Part shown: positions 27,334 to 36,055 of the stretch, one piece after another | How the letters are laid out: the number at the start of each line of letters is the position of its first letter | Numbering within the stretch: the stretch's first letter is position 1 | Assembly (NCBI RefSeq): GCF_000819725.1 | Contig: NZ_CDDH01000096.1 | Location: 1 to 40,415, forward strand | Origin: Aeromonas australiensis | Lineage (GTDB): Bacteria > Pseudomonadota > Gammaproteobacteria > Enterobacterales > Aeromonadaceae | Reading direction: 5' to 3' | Length of the DNA stretch: 40,415 bases | Notes under the pieces: generated by a model | What the model saw: only the letters and a program-made list of their open reading frames with translations | Told to the model about the DNA's origin: nothing | The model's database searches: none | Position numbers and translations under genes: made by a program

Positions 27334-27660
27334 ATGAAAAACGTAATCAAGATGCTGGCTGTTGCAGCCCTGATGACCACAGGTTTCGCCCAGGCTTCTG
27401 TGCCAGCAGACTTCAATGCCATGCCCGGCGTGCTGTTTGTTAAGTGGAACGCCACTGCCGCAATGGATGGCAAAGCCAATCCGATGCTGGAAGTGCGCGA
27501 TGAGGCCGGTGACCTGATCACCTCCGCTCATGCCGACCTGACTGGCACACAGCAAGTGCGTATGCCGCTGCGCACGCAAGGTACAGTGACCGTCAGCCTG
27601 GCTGGCCAGAGCAGCGAATACCGTATTCCGTTCGGCATCGGTGGTGGCAACCAACGCTAA
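27334..27660 (+). CDS. Small secreted protein of unknown function
   Basis: 108 residues with a signal peptide (MLAVAALMTTGFAQA) and a compact beta-rich body (VLFVKWNATAAMDGKANPML, LEVRDEAGDLI, GTVTVSLAGQSSEYRIPFG). I do not recognise the family. AAGAGAG lies upstream; an ATG two codons earlier at 27328 is nearer to it and less likely. It is the first gene of a plus-strand row with pirin and DoxX, divergent from the LysR regulator. Confidence 0.65.
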   Translation: MKNVIKMLAVAALMTTGFAQASVPADFNAMPGVLFVKWNATAAMDGKANPMLEVRDEAGDLITSAHADLTGTQQVRMPLRTQGTVTVSLAGQSSEYRIPFGIGGGNQR

Positions 27661-27690
27661 GTCGAACCCCGGTTAGATGAGGAGCAGACC

Positions 27691-28377
27691 ATGATGCAAT
27701 TGAGAGCCGCAGAAGCGCGGGGCAAGGCCAACTTTGGCTGGCTGGACGCGCGCCACAGTTTCTCCTTCGGTCACTACTATGACCCACAGTGGATGGGACA
27801 CTCGGTACTGCGGGTGATCAATCAGGATCTGGTTGCGCCGGGTGGCGGATTCGCCACCCATCCTCACGCCAATATGGAGATCCTCACCTGCGTGCTGCAA
27901 GGCTCCATAGAGCACAAGGACAGTCTCGGCCATGCCGAGCAGATCCCGGCAGGGGATTTCCAGCTGATGAGTGCAGGCAGCGGGATCCGCCACAGCGAGT
28001 ACAACCCCTCGCAGACGGAGCCTCTCTCCCTGTTGCAGATATGGATCGAGCCGAACGAGTTCGGCACGCCACCCGGATATCAGCAGAAGAAGATCGAGTC
28101 CAGACCGGGCATGACGCTGGTGGCGTCACCGGATGGCGAGGATGGATCGCTGCAGATCCGCCAACAGGCCCGCGTATGGCGGCTGGAACTGGCCCCGGGC
28201 GAGACGCTCGAATGGGCACTGGCTGGCCGACACGGTTACCTGCAGATGATTTCAGGTTCGCTTGCCGCCAACGGTCTGGCTGCCCGACCCGGCGACGGGG
28301 TACTCAGTCGTGATGAATACCGGTGGGAGCTGGTTGCGACCAGTGCCAGCCAAGCCCTGTTATTTGACCTACCCTGA
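27691..28377 (+). CDS. Pirin family protein (YhhW-like)
   Basis: 228-residue bicupin of the pirin family, similar to E. coli YhhW (quercetin 2,3-dioxygenase activity reported). The signature WLDARHSFSFGHYYDP is at the N-terminus and the metal-binding set is visible in GGGFATHPHANMEILTCVL, with His residues and Glu, and in the following MSAGSGIRHSEYN. The substrate in the cell is unknown; it is thought to react to redox state. GAGGAGC precedes the ATG. It is followed after 39 bases by a DoxX gene, a common pairing. Confidence 0.9.
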   Translation: MMQLRAAEARGKANFGWLDARHSFSFGHYYDPQWMGHSVLRVINQDLVAPGGGFATHPHANMEILTCVLQGSIEHKDSLGHAEQIPAGDFQLMSAGSGIRHSEYNPSQTEPLSLLQIWIEPNEFGTPPGYQQKKIESRPGMTLVASPDGEDGSLQIRQQARVWRLELAPGETLEWALAGRHGYLQMISGSLAANGLAARPGDGVLSRDEYRWELVATSASQALLFDLP

Positions 28378-28416
28378 AGCCGTCAGCGGTGATGTGACAC
28401 AAACGAGGAAGATGAA

Positions 28417-28809
28417 ATGGACAAGATGAAAGATGTAGCGCTGCTGGCGGGTCGTGTACTGCTGGCGCTGATGTTCGTAAAGGCGGGTTGGGCCAAGATC
28501 GGCGGCTATGCCGGAACCCAGGGCTATATGGAAGCGATGGGAGTACCGGGCTTTATGTTGCCGCTGGTGATCCTGCTTGAGCTGGGTGGTGGCCTTGCCG
28601 TCGTGCTGGGTCTCTTTACCCGCAGCCTCTCCGTGCTGCTGGCTGGCTTCACCCTGATGGCTGCCTTTATTTTCCACTATCAGCCTGCCGACCAGATGCA
28701 GATGCTGATGTTGATGAAGAATATCTCCATCGCCGGTGGTTTCCTGGCGCTGGCGGCGGCCGGAGCAGGGGCTTTCAGTGTGGATGCCCGTCTCGGCAAA
28801 AACTGGTAA
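28417..28809 (+). CDS. DoxX family membrane protein
   Basis: 130-residue inner-membrane protein with four transmembrane segments (VALLAGRVLLALMFVKAGWAK, MLPLVILLELGGGLAVVLGL, LSVLLAGFTLMAAFIF and SIAGGFLALAAAGAGAF). The GRVLLALMFVKAGWAKIGG start is typical of DoxX/YphA proteins. Its role is poorly known; relatives are induced by thiol or redox stress. GAGGAAG precedes the ATG. It closes the unit with the secreted protein and pirin and has a strong terminator. Confidence 0.88.
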   Translation: MDKMKDVALLAGRVLLALMFVKAGWAKIGGYAGTQGYMEAMGVPGFMLPLVILLELGGGLAVVLGLFTRSLSVLLAGFTLMAAFIFHYQPADQMQMLMLMKNISIAGGFLALAAAGAGAFSVDARLGKNW

Positions 28810-28842
28810 CAGCCAGTCAGTTTGAGTTTTCCAAGCCTTTTG

Positions 28843-28868
28843 GCCGGTGCAACTGCACCGGCTTTTTT
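28843..28868 (+). terminator. Terminator after the DoxX gene
   Basis: A perfect 8-bp stem GCCGGTGC / GCACCGGC with loop AACT, followed by six T residues, 33 bases after the stop. Confidence 0.9.
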
Positions 28869-29066
28869 ATGTCTGTATTTTCCGGATAGGTGAGGCGGCG
28901 GCACAAATCTGCGGTCCCCCTCATGGTTCGGCGGTTTGCCCGCCTGCTGGCCACAAGTGCCTTTTGCATCTTATCCCCCGATCCCCGACAATTCCCTCTC
29001 TTGTGAAGTGACGGAAATGGCTCGCCTTTTCCCTCGCCCCCTCTCATCCACAGGCGGGAATTGCTC

Positions 29067-32000
29067 ATGTTTACCCTCTACCACTCCAATCAGCTGGATC
29101 TGCTCAAAGAGCTGCTGGTGAGCCGCATCCGGCAGGCCCCTCTCTCTCACCCCTTCGATCGGGAGCAGATCCTGGTGCAGAGTCCGGGCATGGCCCAGTG
29201 GCTCAAGCTGGAGCTGGCCAAGGCCTTCGGCATCGCCGCCAATATCGACTTTCCGCTGCCCGCCAGCTTTATCTGGGAGATGTTCACCCGGGTGCTGGCG
29301 GATGTGCCGCGCCAGAGCCCCTACAACAAGGGCTCCATGAGTTGGCAGCTGATGACCATTCTTCCCGAGATGTTGGGCAGGCCCGCCTTTGCCCCGCTGG
29401 CCGCCTATCTGGGCGGTGGGGGTGGCGAGGATCCTGCCCGTGAACTTGCGCAGGCGCCCGAGCAAGTTCGGCTGTGGCAGCTCTGCCAGAAGGTGGCGGA
29501 TCTCTTTGACCAGTATCTGGTTTACCGGCCGGACTGGATCGCCCGTTGGGAAGAGGGGGAAGGATTGAGTCAGGAGCTGGCTGGGGTGAGCGGTCAGGAT
29601 TGGCAGCCCGAGCTGTGGCGCGAGCTGGTGGCCCGCACGTTGGCGCTCTCTCCGAGCGGCTACCACCGCGCCAACCTCTACGAGGAGTTTATCCACGAGC
29701 TGGCGCGTACCGCCACGCTGCCGGGCAAGCTGCCGCAGCGGGTCTTCGTGTTCGGCATCTCGGCGCTGCCGCCGCGCTATGTGGAGGCGCTGTTGGCCCT
29801 CGGCAGCCGGCCGGAGGTAGAGGTGCACCTGTTCGTTACCAACCCCTGCCGCTACTACTGGGGGGATCTGCTGGATCGCAAGACGTTGGCGCGCCTCGAA
29901 AACAAGCTTAAACCCGGTACCGATATCGAGACGTTGCAGGGCCCCGCCAACCCGCTGCTCGCCTCCATGGGCAAGCTGGGGCGCGACTACCTGCATCAGC
30001 TGATGGAGCTGGAGGTGCCGCAAATCGAGGCCTTCGTCGATATAGACGAGGTGGATGGCAAGGGCAATGTCAGCCTGCTGCGCGCCATCCAGAAGGATGT
30101 GCTGGAGCTGGCAGAACGGGGCGCCGGTCAGTTCGATCTCGACAGCAGCCATCACAAGAGCCCCATCAGCCCGGCGGATGGATCCTTGCAGATCCACGCC
30201 TGTCACGGCCCGATGCGCGAGCTCGAGGTGCTGCACGATCGGCTGCTGGCGCTGTTCGAGCAGGACCCGACCCTCACCCCGAAAGATGTGGTGGTGATGA
30301 TGCCGGACGTGAACAGCTACGGCCCCTACATTCAGGCCGTGTTTGGTAAAGAAAAGAGTGGGGCGCGCGGCCAGATCCCGTTTGCGGTATCGGATCGGGC
30401 GGCGAGTCAGGAGAGCCCGCTGCTGCAAAGCTTCCTCGCCCTGCTCAGGCTGCCCAACGCCCGCTTCGGGGCAGGGGAGCTGCTCGCCATTCTCGAGGTG
30501 CCCGCCGTGCTGCGCCGCTTCGAGCTGGATGACGACGAGTTCAACCAGCTGCGGGTCTGGGTGCAGGAGAGCGGCATCCGCTGGGGTCTGGACGACGGCT
30601 ACCCCGTCCGTTTCGATCTGCCGCCCATGTCCGGCAACAGCTGGCTGTTCGGCCTGCGCCGCATGCTGCTCGGCTTTGCCATGGGGGATGGCGAGCCGGT
30701 GGCGGGCATCTTGCCCTATGCCGATATCGAGGGTCAGCAGGGGCTGGCACTTGGCAAGCTCGCCTGGTTTGTCGATTCGCTGGCCGAGTTTTTGCCCCGT
30801 CTGCAACAGGCCCAGCCGCTGGCCGAGTGGAACGCCTGCCTGCTGGCGCTGCTGGAGCGCTTCTATCTGGCCGACGAGGATGAAGAGCGTCAGCTTCAGC
30901 TTATTCGCAGCCAGCTGGCCGAGTGGCAGACCCGGCTTGGCGAAGCCCGTTTCGAGCAGCCCATCACCGCCGATCTGTTGCAGGACTACCTCGGCAGCGT
31001 GCTGGGGGAGTCCCGCTCCAGCCAGCGCTTCCTCGCCGGTCAGGTCAACTTCTGTACCCTGATGCCGATGCGCTCCATCCCCTTCAAGCAGGTCTGCCTG
31101 CTTGGCATGAACGACGGCGTCTACCCGCGTACCCTGGCCCCCATGGGGTTCGACTTGATGGCGGTGGCGTCGCGGCGGGGGGATCGCTCCCGTCGTGATG
31201 ATGACCGCTACCTCTTCCTCGAGGCACTGCTCAGCGCCCAGCAGGGGCTCTATATCAGCTATCAGGGTTTCAGTGCGCAGGACAACAGCGACAAGGTGCC
31301 CTCGGTGCTGCTGGCAGAGTTGATCGACTATGTGCGGCAGGGCTTTGTGCTGGCGGGGGATGAGAGCCTCGACGACGAAACCTCCGGCAAGCGGCTGCTC
31401 AACCACCTGATGGTGGCGCACCCGCTCACCCCCTACAGTCGCGACTACTTCTACCCGGCGGCAGGTTCACGCCTCTTTACCTATGCCGCAGACTGGCTGC
31501 CCGCCCTCAAGCCAGAGCGCGGTGCGGCCAACTTCCAGAGCGGCGAGCTGCCGCTCCCTCCCGAATGGGGCAAGGAGCAGGGGCTGGAGCTGGCGGAGCT
31601 GCTGCGCTTCTATCGCCAGCCCACCAAATATTTCCTCAACCGCCGCCTCAAGGTGTGGTTTGAACTGAACGAGGCCAACATCGAGGACAGCGAGCCGTTC
31701 GAGCTGGATGGCCTGCAACATTATCAGCTGAAAGATCTGCTGCTCGATGCCCATCTGGCAGAGGGGGATAGTACCGAGCGGCGCGAGCGGTTGCAGCTCA
31801 CCGGCCTGCTGCCCCAAGGGTGGTTCGGCAGCCTGCTGCTGGACGATCTGGATGCCGAGATGGGCAAGCTGGCGGATCGGCTACGGCCATGGGTTGCGGC
31901 CAATGAGTCAGAAAAACAGGCGGTGGAGATCGATATCTCCCTCACTCAGGGCCAGCTGCAAGGGTGGATCGACACCCAGAAGGGGCGCTTGCTGGTGGTC

Positions 32001-32447
32001 AAACCCGGCAGCTTCAACGGCAAGGATCTGCTGCTGGGCTGGATCCAGCACCTCTGCTTCTCATTGAGCGGCGCCCCCGGCGACACCCTGCTGTTCGATG
32101 CCAAACAGAGCCTGCGGTTAGCCAAGCTCGCTGCCGACGAGGCGCGGCCCAAGCTGGCGGCGCTGGTGGCGTGCTGGGCGCAGGGGATGAAGCGGCCGCT
32201 GCCGTTTTTCCCCAACACTGCCTGGGATTGGCTCAAGGCGATCGAGAAGGATCCCGACAAGCCGGAGGCGGCCGACAAGGCGGCTCTCACCCGTTTCAAC
32301 GGCGGCTGGATGATCAATGGGGAAGGGGCAGACCCTTACGTTGCCCGCTGCTTCCCCGAACTCGATGACGAGGTGCTGGGGCAGTTGCAGGCGCTGGCCC
32401 GCGAACACCTGACCCCGCTGCTCAACACCCTGGAGGAGCTGAAATAA
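29067..32447 (+). CDS. recC: Exodeoxyribonuclease V gamma chain (RecC)
   Basis: 1126-residue subunit of the RecBCD helicase-nuclease that scans for the Chi-type recombination signal and splits the DNA strands. The opening LYHSNQLDLLKELL, VQSPGMAQWLKLELAKAFGIAANIDFPL in part, FDQYLVYRPDW and the later HACHGPMRELEVLHDRLLALF match RecC. The ATG gives MFTLYHSN; a TTG two codons earlier is possible. It lacks helicase catalytic motifs, as RecC does. The stop TAATG overlaps the recB start, so translation is coupled. In E. coli ptrA lies between recC and recB; here it is absent. Confidence 0.96.
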   Translation: MFTLYHSNQLDLLKELLVSRIRQAPLSHPFDREQILVQSPGMAQWLKLELAKAFGIAANIDFPLPASFIWEMFTRVLADVPRQSPYNKGSMSWQLMTILPEMLGRPAFAPLAAYLGGGGGEDPARELAQAPEQVRLWQLCQKVADLFDQYLVYRPDWIARWEEGEGLSQELAGVSGQDWQPELWRELVARTLALSPSGYHRANLYEEFIHELARTATLPGKLPQRVFVFGISALPPRYVEALLALGSRPEVEVHLFVTNPCRYYWGDLLDRKTLARLENKLKPGTDIETLQGPANPLLASMGKLGRDYLHQLMELEVPQIEAFVDIDEVDGKGNVSLLRAIQKDVLELAERGAGQFDLDSSHHKSPISPADGSLQIHACHGPMRELEVLHDRLLALFEQDPTLTPKDVVVMMPDVNSYGPYIQAVFGKEKSGARGQIPFAVSDRAASQESPLLQSFLALLRLPNARFGAGELLAILEVPAVLRRFELDDDEFNQLRVWVQESGIRWGLDDGYPVRFDLPPMSGNSWLFGLRRMLLGFAMGDGEPVAGILPYADIEGQQGLALGKLAWFVDSLAEFLPRLQQAQPLAEWNACLLALLERFYLADEDEERQLQLIRSQLAEWQTRLGEARFEQPITADLLQDYLGSVLGESRSSQRFLAGQVNFCTLMPMRSIPFKQVCLLGMNDGVYPRTLAPMGFDLMAVASRRGDRSRRDDDRYLFLEALLSAQQGLYISYQGFSAQDNSDKVPSVLLAELIDYVRQGFVLAGDESLDDETSGKRLLNHLMVAHPLTPYSRDYFYPAAGSRLFTYAADWLPALKPERGAANFQSGELPLPPEWGKEQGLELAELLRFYRQPTKYFLNRRLKVWFELNEANIEDSEPFELDGLQHYQLKDLLLDAHLAEGDSTERRERLQLTGLLPQGWFGSLLLDDLDAEMGKLADRLRPWVAANESEKQAVEIDISLTQGQLQGWIDTQKGRLLVVKPGSFNGKDLLLGWIQHLCFSLSGAPGDTLLFDAKQSLRLAKLAADEARPKLAALVACWAQGMKRPLPFFPNTAWDWLKAIEKDPDKPEAADKAALTRFNGGWMINGEGADPYVARCFPELDDEVLGQLQALAREHLTPLLNTLEELK

Positions 32448-35400
32448 TGGCTAACCCGCTCAATACATTGCGTTTTCCCCTCCATGGTGAACGACTGATC
32501 GAAGCCTCTGCCGGTACCGGCAAGACCTACACCATAGCCGGTCTCTACCTGCGCCTGCTGCTGGGTCACGGCCTGCTTATTGAGGAGGGGGCCGATGCCG
32601 GTCAGCCGAGTGCACACGAGCGGCCGCTCTCGGTGACCGAAATTCTGGTGGTGACCTTTACCGAAGCGGCCACCGCCGAGCTGCGCGGGCGGATCCGCGG
32701 TCGCATCCACGAGGCACGGCTCGCCTTTATGCGCGGCCATAGCAGTGACACCCTGCTGGCCCAACTGCTGGAAGAGGTAGAGGATCACGAATTGGCGGCC
32801 CGCCGCCTGCTGGCCGCCGAGCGCCAGATGGACGAGGCGGCGGTCTTTACCATCCACGGCTTCTGCCAGCGGATGCTCAAGCAGAACGCCTTCGAGTCGG
32901 GCGCCCTCTTTGAAACCGAATTTCTTACCGACGACAGCCAGCTCAGGTTGCAGGCGGTGAGCGACTACTGGCGCGCCGAGTTCTATCCGGTGGATAAAGC
33001 CCTCGCCAGTGCGGTGCGCGCGCTCTGGCCGAGCCCCGCCGCCCTGCTGCGGGAGATGGGTAGCTGGCTCGACAACAGCGAGCTGGAGATCCACCCCGCG
33101 CTGGGGGACGAGACCCTCGCCGCTCGCCATCAGGCTGCCATGAGTCGCATCGCGGCGGTGAAGGGCGAATGGCTGGCGCAGATGGACGAGATCCGCCGCC
33201 AGACTGACGGCCAGATCAGCCGCTACACCGGCAAGAACTACGAAGGGTGGCTTGCCAAGATAGCTGACTGGGCACAGGACGAGAGCAGCGGCTACGCCAT
33301 CCCGAAGGAGCTGGAGCGCTTCGGCCAGAGGGTGCTGGAGGAGAACCTCAAGAAGGGGGGCGCAGTGCCGACCCTGCCACTGTTCAGTCAGATCGATGAA
33401 CTGCTGGCGAGTCGCCCCGGTATTCGGGATCTGATCCTGCAGCGGGCGGCCAAAGTAGTGCGCAGCCGGATGCAGGCCAGCAAGCGGCAGGCCCATCAGC
33501 TCTCGTTCGATGACCTGCTCAAAGATCTCGACGGAGCGCTTGGCTCAAGCCTTGGTGAGCGGCTCTGCGAGCGCATTCGCGCCACCTACCGGGTGGCGAT
33601 GATCGACGAATTTCAGGATACCGATCCCCAGCAGTACCGCATCTTCCATCGCCTCTACGGCGGCCATAGCGACACGGCGCTTTTGATGATCGGTGACCCC
33701 AAGCAGGCCATCTACGGCTTTCGCGGCGCCGACATCTTTACCTACATTCAGGCGCGGCGAAATGTGAGCGCCCACTACACCCTCGGGCGCAACTGGCGCT
33801 CCAGCAGTGCGCTGGTGGGGGCGGTCAACGGCCTGTTCGAGCGGGCCAAGGATCCCTTTATCTACGAAGCGGATATCCCCTTTCTGCCGGTGGAGGCGCA
33901 GGGCAAGAGCAAGGCTCTGCTGCTCGATGGCGCCACTGCACCCGTGCTCCACTGCTGGCAGCTGACCGGCCAACCCACCTTCAATCGGGGGGATTACCAG
34001 AGCAAGATGGCGCGCGCCACCGCCGCCGAGATCCATCGTCTGCTGACGCTGGCCCGCGAGGGCAAGGCGCTGATCGGCGACAAGGCGGTCAAGGCCGGGG
34101 ATATCGCCGTGCTGGTGCGCACCGGCGCCGAGGGCAAGCTGGTGCAGCAGGAGCTGGCGCGTCTCGCCATCGCCTCCGTCTATCTGTCGAATCGCGAGAG
34201 CGTGCTGGAGCAGACGGAGGCGCGGGAGATTTTGCTGATTTTGCACGCCTGCCAGAACCCGAGCGAAGAGCGCAGCCTGCGGGCGGCGCTGGCCACCGGC
34301 CTGTTTGACCTCGACGCCAAGGCGCTCGATGGGCTGGCCAGCGACGAGCGAGCGTGGGAGAGCGCGGTGCAGGAGTTTATGGAGTACCGATCGATCTGGC
34401 ATCGCAGCGGCGTGCTGGCGATGTTGCGGGCCCTGCTGCACCGGCGCAATCTCGCCTCTTCGCTTTTGGCGAGCCCCTATGGCGAGCGGCGGCTGACCAA
34501 CTTCCTCCATCTTGGCGAGCTGCTGCAACAGGTGAGCAGCGAGCTGGACGGGGAGTATGCCCTGCTACGCTGGTTGGGGGAGGCGGTGAGCCGCCCCAAC
34601 GGGCAAGATGCGGAGCAGGTACTGCGCCTCGAATCCGAGCGCAAACTGGTGCAGATCGTCACCATCCACAAATCCAAGGGGCTGGAGTACCCGCTGGTGT
34701 TCCTGCCCTTTATCTGCAGCCACAGAACCGCCGAGACCCCGCTCTATCACGAGGCGGACGAGGCGGGTAATCGCACCATTCTCGATCTGACCGGCGCCGA
34801 AGGGTCTTTGGCGGAAGCGGACCGGGAGCGCCTTGCGGAAGATTTGCGGCTGCTCTATGTGGCGCTGACCCGGGGCGTTTACGCCACCTGGCTGGGGCTG
34901 GCGCCGGTGCGGGCGGGGGCGGGCAAGTCGGAGAAGACCGACCTGCACCACACCGCCATCGGCTACCTGCTGCAAAAGGGCGAAGAGGGGGATGCGCAGA
35001 CACTGGCGACAGCTCTGACCGAGCTGGCGCAGGCGCTGCCCGGGGTGGCTGTCGGTGAGCCCTCGCTCACCCGTCCGGCCCCGCTGCCGCCAGAGGAGGA
35101 GCAGTTGGGCGAGCCGCAGGTGCGCCACTTTAGCGGTTCCCTTGAGCGGGACTGGTGGATCAGCTCCTACTCTGGTCTGGCGGCGCAGGGCCACGGTCAC
35201 AGCAAGGGTGTCTTGGCCAACCCCGGCTTCGATGACGAGGTGGTAACCGAGGCAGCCGCGCTGGCTGGCGAGCAACCGGAGGAGGCACCCCAGCCCTCCA
35301 TCTTCACCTTCCCGAAAGGGGCGCGCCCCGGCACCCTGCTGCACAGCCTGTTCGAGACTATCGACTTTCAGAGCGCTGGTGGCGAGCCGCTGGCCGAGCA

Positions 35401-36055
35401 TATCGCCAGTCTGTTGCTGCAAGACGGCTTCGACGAGAGCTGGGCCCCTGTGTTGCAACAGCAGGTGGAGGCGGTGCTCGATACTCCCCTTGAAACGGGC
35501 TTTGGCGAGCCGGTGCGGCTGCGGGATCTGGCCCCCGAGCGCAAGCAGGTGGAGCTGGAGTTCTTCCTACCCATGGGACGGGTGACGGCACCGGCGCTGA
35601 CGGCCCTCTGCCAGCAGCACGACCCGCTGTCGCGGGGCAACAAGCCCCTCAGCTTTGCCACCGTGCAGGGGATGCTCAAGGGCTTTATCGACCTGGTGTT
35701 CGAGTGGCAGGGGCGCTGGTATCTGCTCGACTACAAATCGAATCACCTCGGCATGAGCCCCGCCGATTACAGCCGCCCGGCGCTGGAGCGGGCGATGGCC
35801 GAGCACCGCTACGACCTGCAATACCAGCTCTACTCGCTGGCGTTGCACCGGCTGCTCACCCTGCGCCTGCCGGGTTACGACTTCGAGCAGCACTTTGGCG
35901 GCGTTTTCTATCTGTTCCTGCGCGGTATGCCGCAGGGGGGCATTTTCCATACCCGCCCGAGCCGTGAACTGGTGCTGGGGCTGGATAAGTTGTTTCGCGA
36001 AGGCAGTGAGTCGCCCGCAGCGGGATCCCAAGCATTGAACGAGGTAGAAGCATGA
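32447..36055 (+). CDS. recB: Exodeoxyribonuclease V beta chain (RecB)
   Basis: 1202-residue UvrD-type 3-to-5 helicase with C-terminal nuclease. Walker A is EASAGTGKTYT at residues 19-29, motif II is MIDEFQDTDPQQY, motif III GDPKQAIYGFRGADIFTY, motif V IHKSKGLEYPLVFLPF and motif VI LLYVALTRG. The nuclease core YLLDYKSNHLG near residue 1095 carries the catalytic Asp and Lys. Length matches E. coli RecB (1180). GGAGGAG lies nine bases upstream of the ATG inside the end of recC. Its stop overlaps the recD start (ATGA). Confidence 0.97.
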   Translation: MANPLNTLRFPLHGERLIEASAGTGKTYTIAGLYLRLLLGHGLLIEEGADAGQPSAHERPLSVTEILVVTFTEAATAELRGRIRGRIHEARLAFMRGHSSDTLLAQLLEEVEDHELAARRLLAAERQMDEAAVFTIHGFCQRMLKQNAFESGALFETEFLTDDSQLRLQAVSDYWRAEFYPVDKALASAVRALWPSPAALLREMGSWLDNSELEIHPALGDETLAARHQAAMSRIAAVKGEWLAQMDEIRRQTDGQISRYTGKNYEGWLAKIADWAQDESSGYAIPKELERFGQRVLEENLKKGGAVPTLPLFSQIDELLASRPGIRDLILQRAAKVVRSRMQASKRQAHQLSFDDLLKDLDGALGSSLGERLCERIRATYRVAMIDEFQDTDPQQYRIFHRLYGGHSDTALLMIGDPKQAIYGFRGADIFTYIQARRNVSAHYTLGRNWRSSSALVGAVNGLFERAKDPFIYEADIPFLPVEAQGKSKALLLDGATAPVLHCWQLTGQPTFNRGDYQSKMARATAAEIHRLLTLAREGKALIGDKAVKAGDIAVLVRTGAEGKLVQQELARLAIASVYLSNRESVLEQTEAREILLILHACQNPSEERSLRAALATGLFDLDAKALDGLASDERAWESAVQEFMEYRSIWHRSGVLAMLRALLHRRNLASSLLASPYGERRLTNFLHLGELLQQVSSELDGEYALLRWLGEAVSRPNGQDAEQVLRLESERKLVQIVTIHKSKGLEYPLVFLPFICSHRTAETPLYHEADEAGNRTILDLTGAEGSLAEADRERLAEDLRLLYVALTRGVYATWLGLAPVRAGAGKSEKTDLHHTAIGYLLQKGEEGDAQTLATALTELAQALPGVAVGEPSLTRPAPLPPEEEQLGEPQVRHFSGSLERDWWISSYSGLAAQGHGHSKGVLANPGFDDEVVTEAAALAGEQPEEAPQPSIFTFPKGARPGTLLHSLFETIDFQSAGGEPLAEHIASLLLQDGFDESWAPVLQQQVEAVLDTPLETGFGEPVRLRDLAPERKQVELEFFLPMGRVTAPALTALCQQHDPLSRGNKPLSFATVQGMLKGFIDLVFEWQGRWYLLDYKSNHLGMSPADYSRPALERAMAEHRYDLQYQLYSLALHRLLTLRLPGYDFEQHFGGVFYLFLRGMPQGGIFHTRPSRELVLGLDKLFREGSESPAAGSQALNEVEA

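Noticed and set aside
28971..31421. 816-codon minus-strand frame opposite recC
   Set aside because: Gln/His/Leu-rich shadow of a high-GC gene with no recognisable motif; recC on the plus strand is certain.
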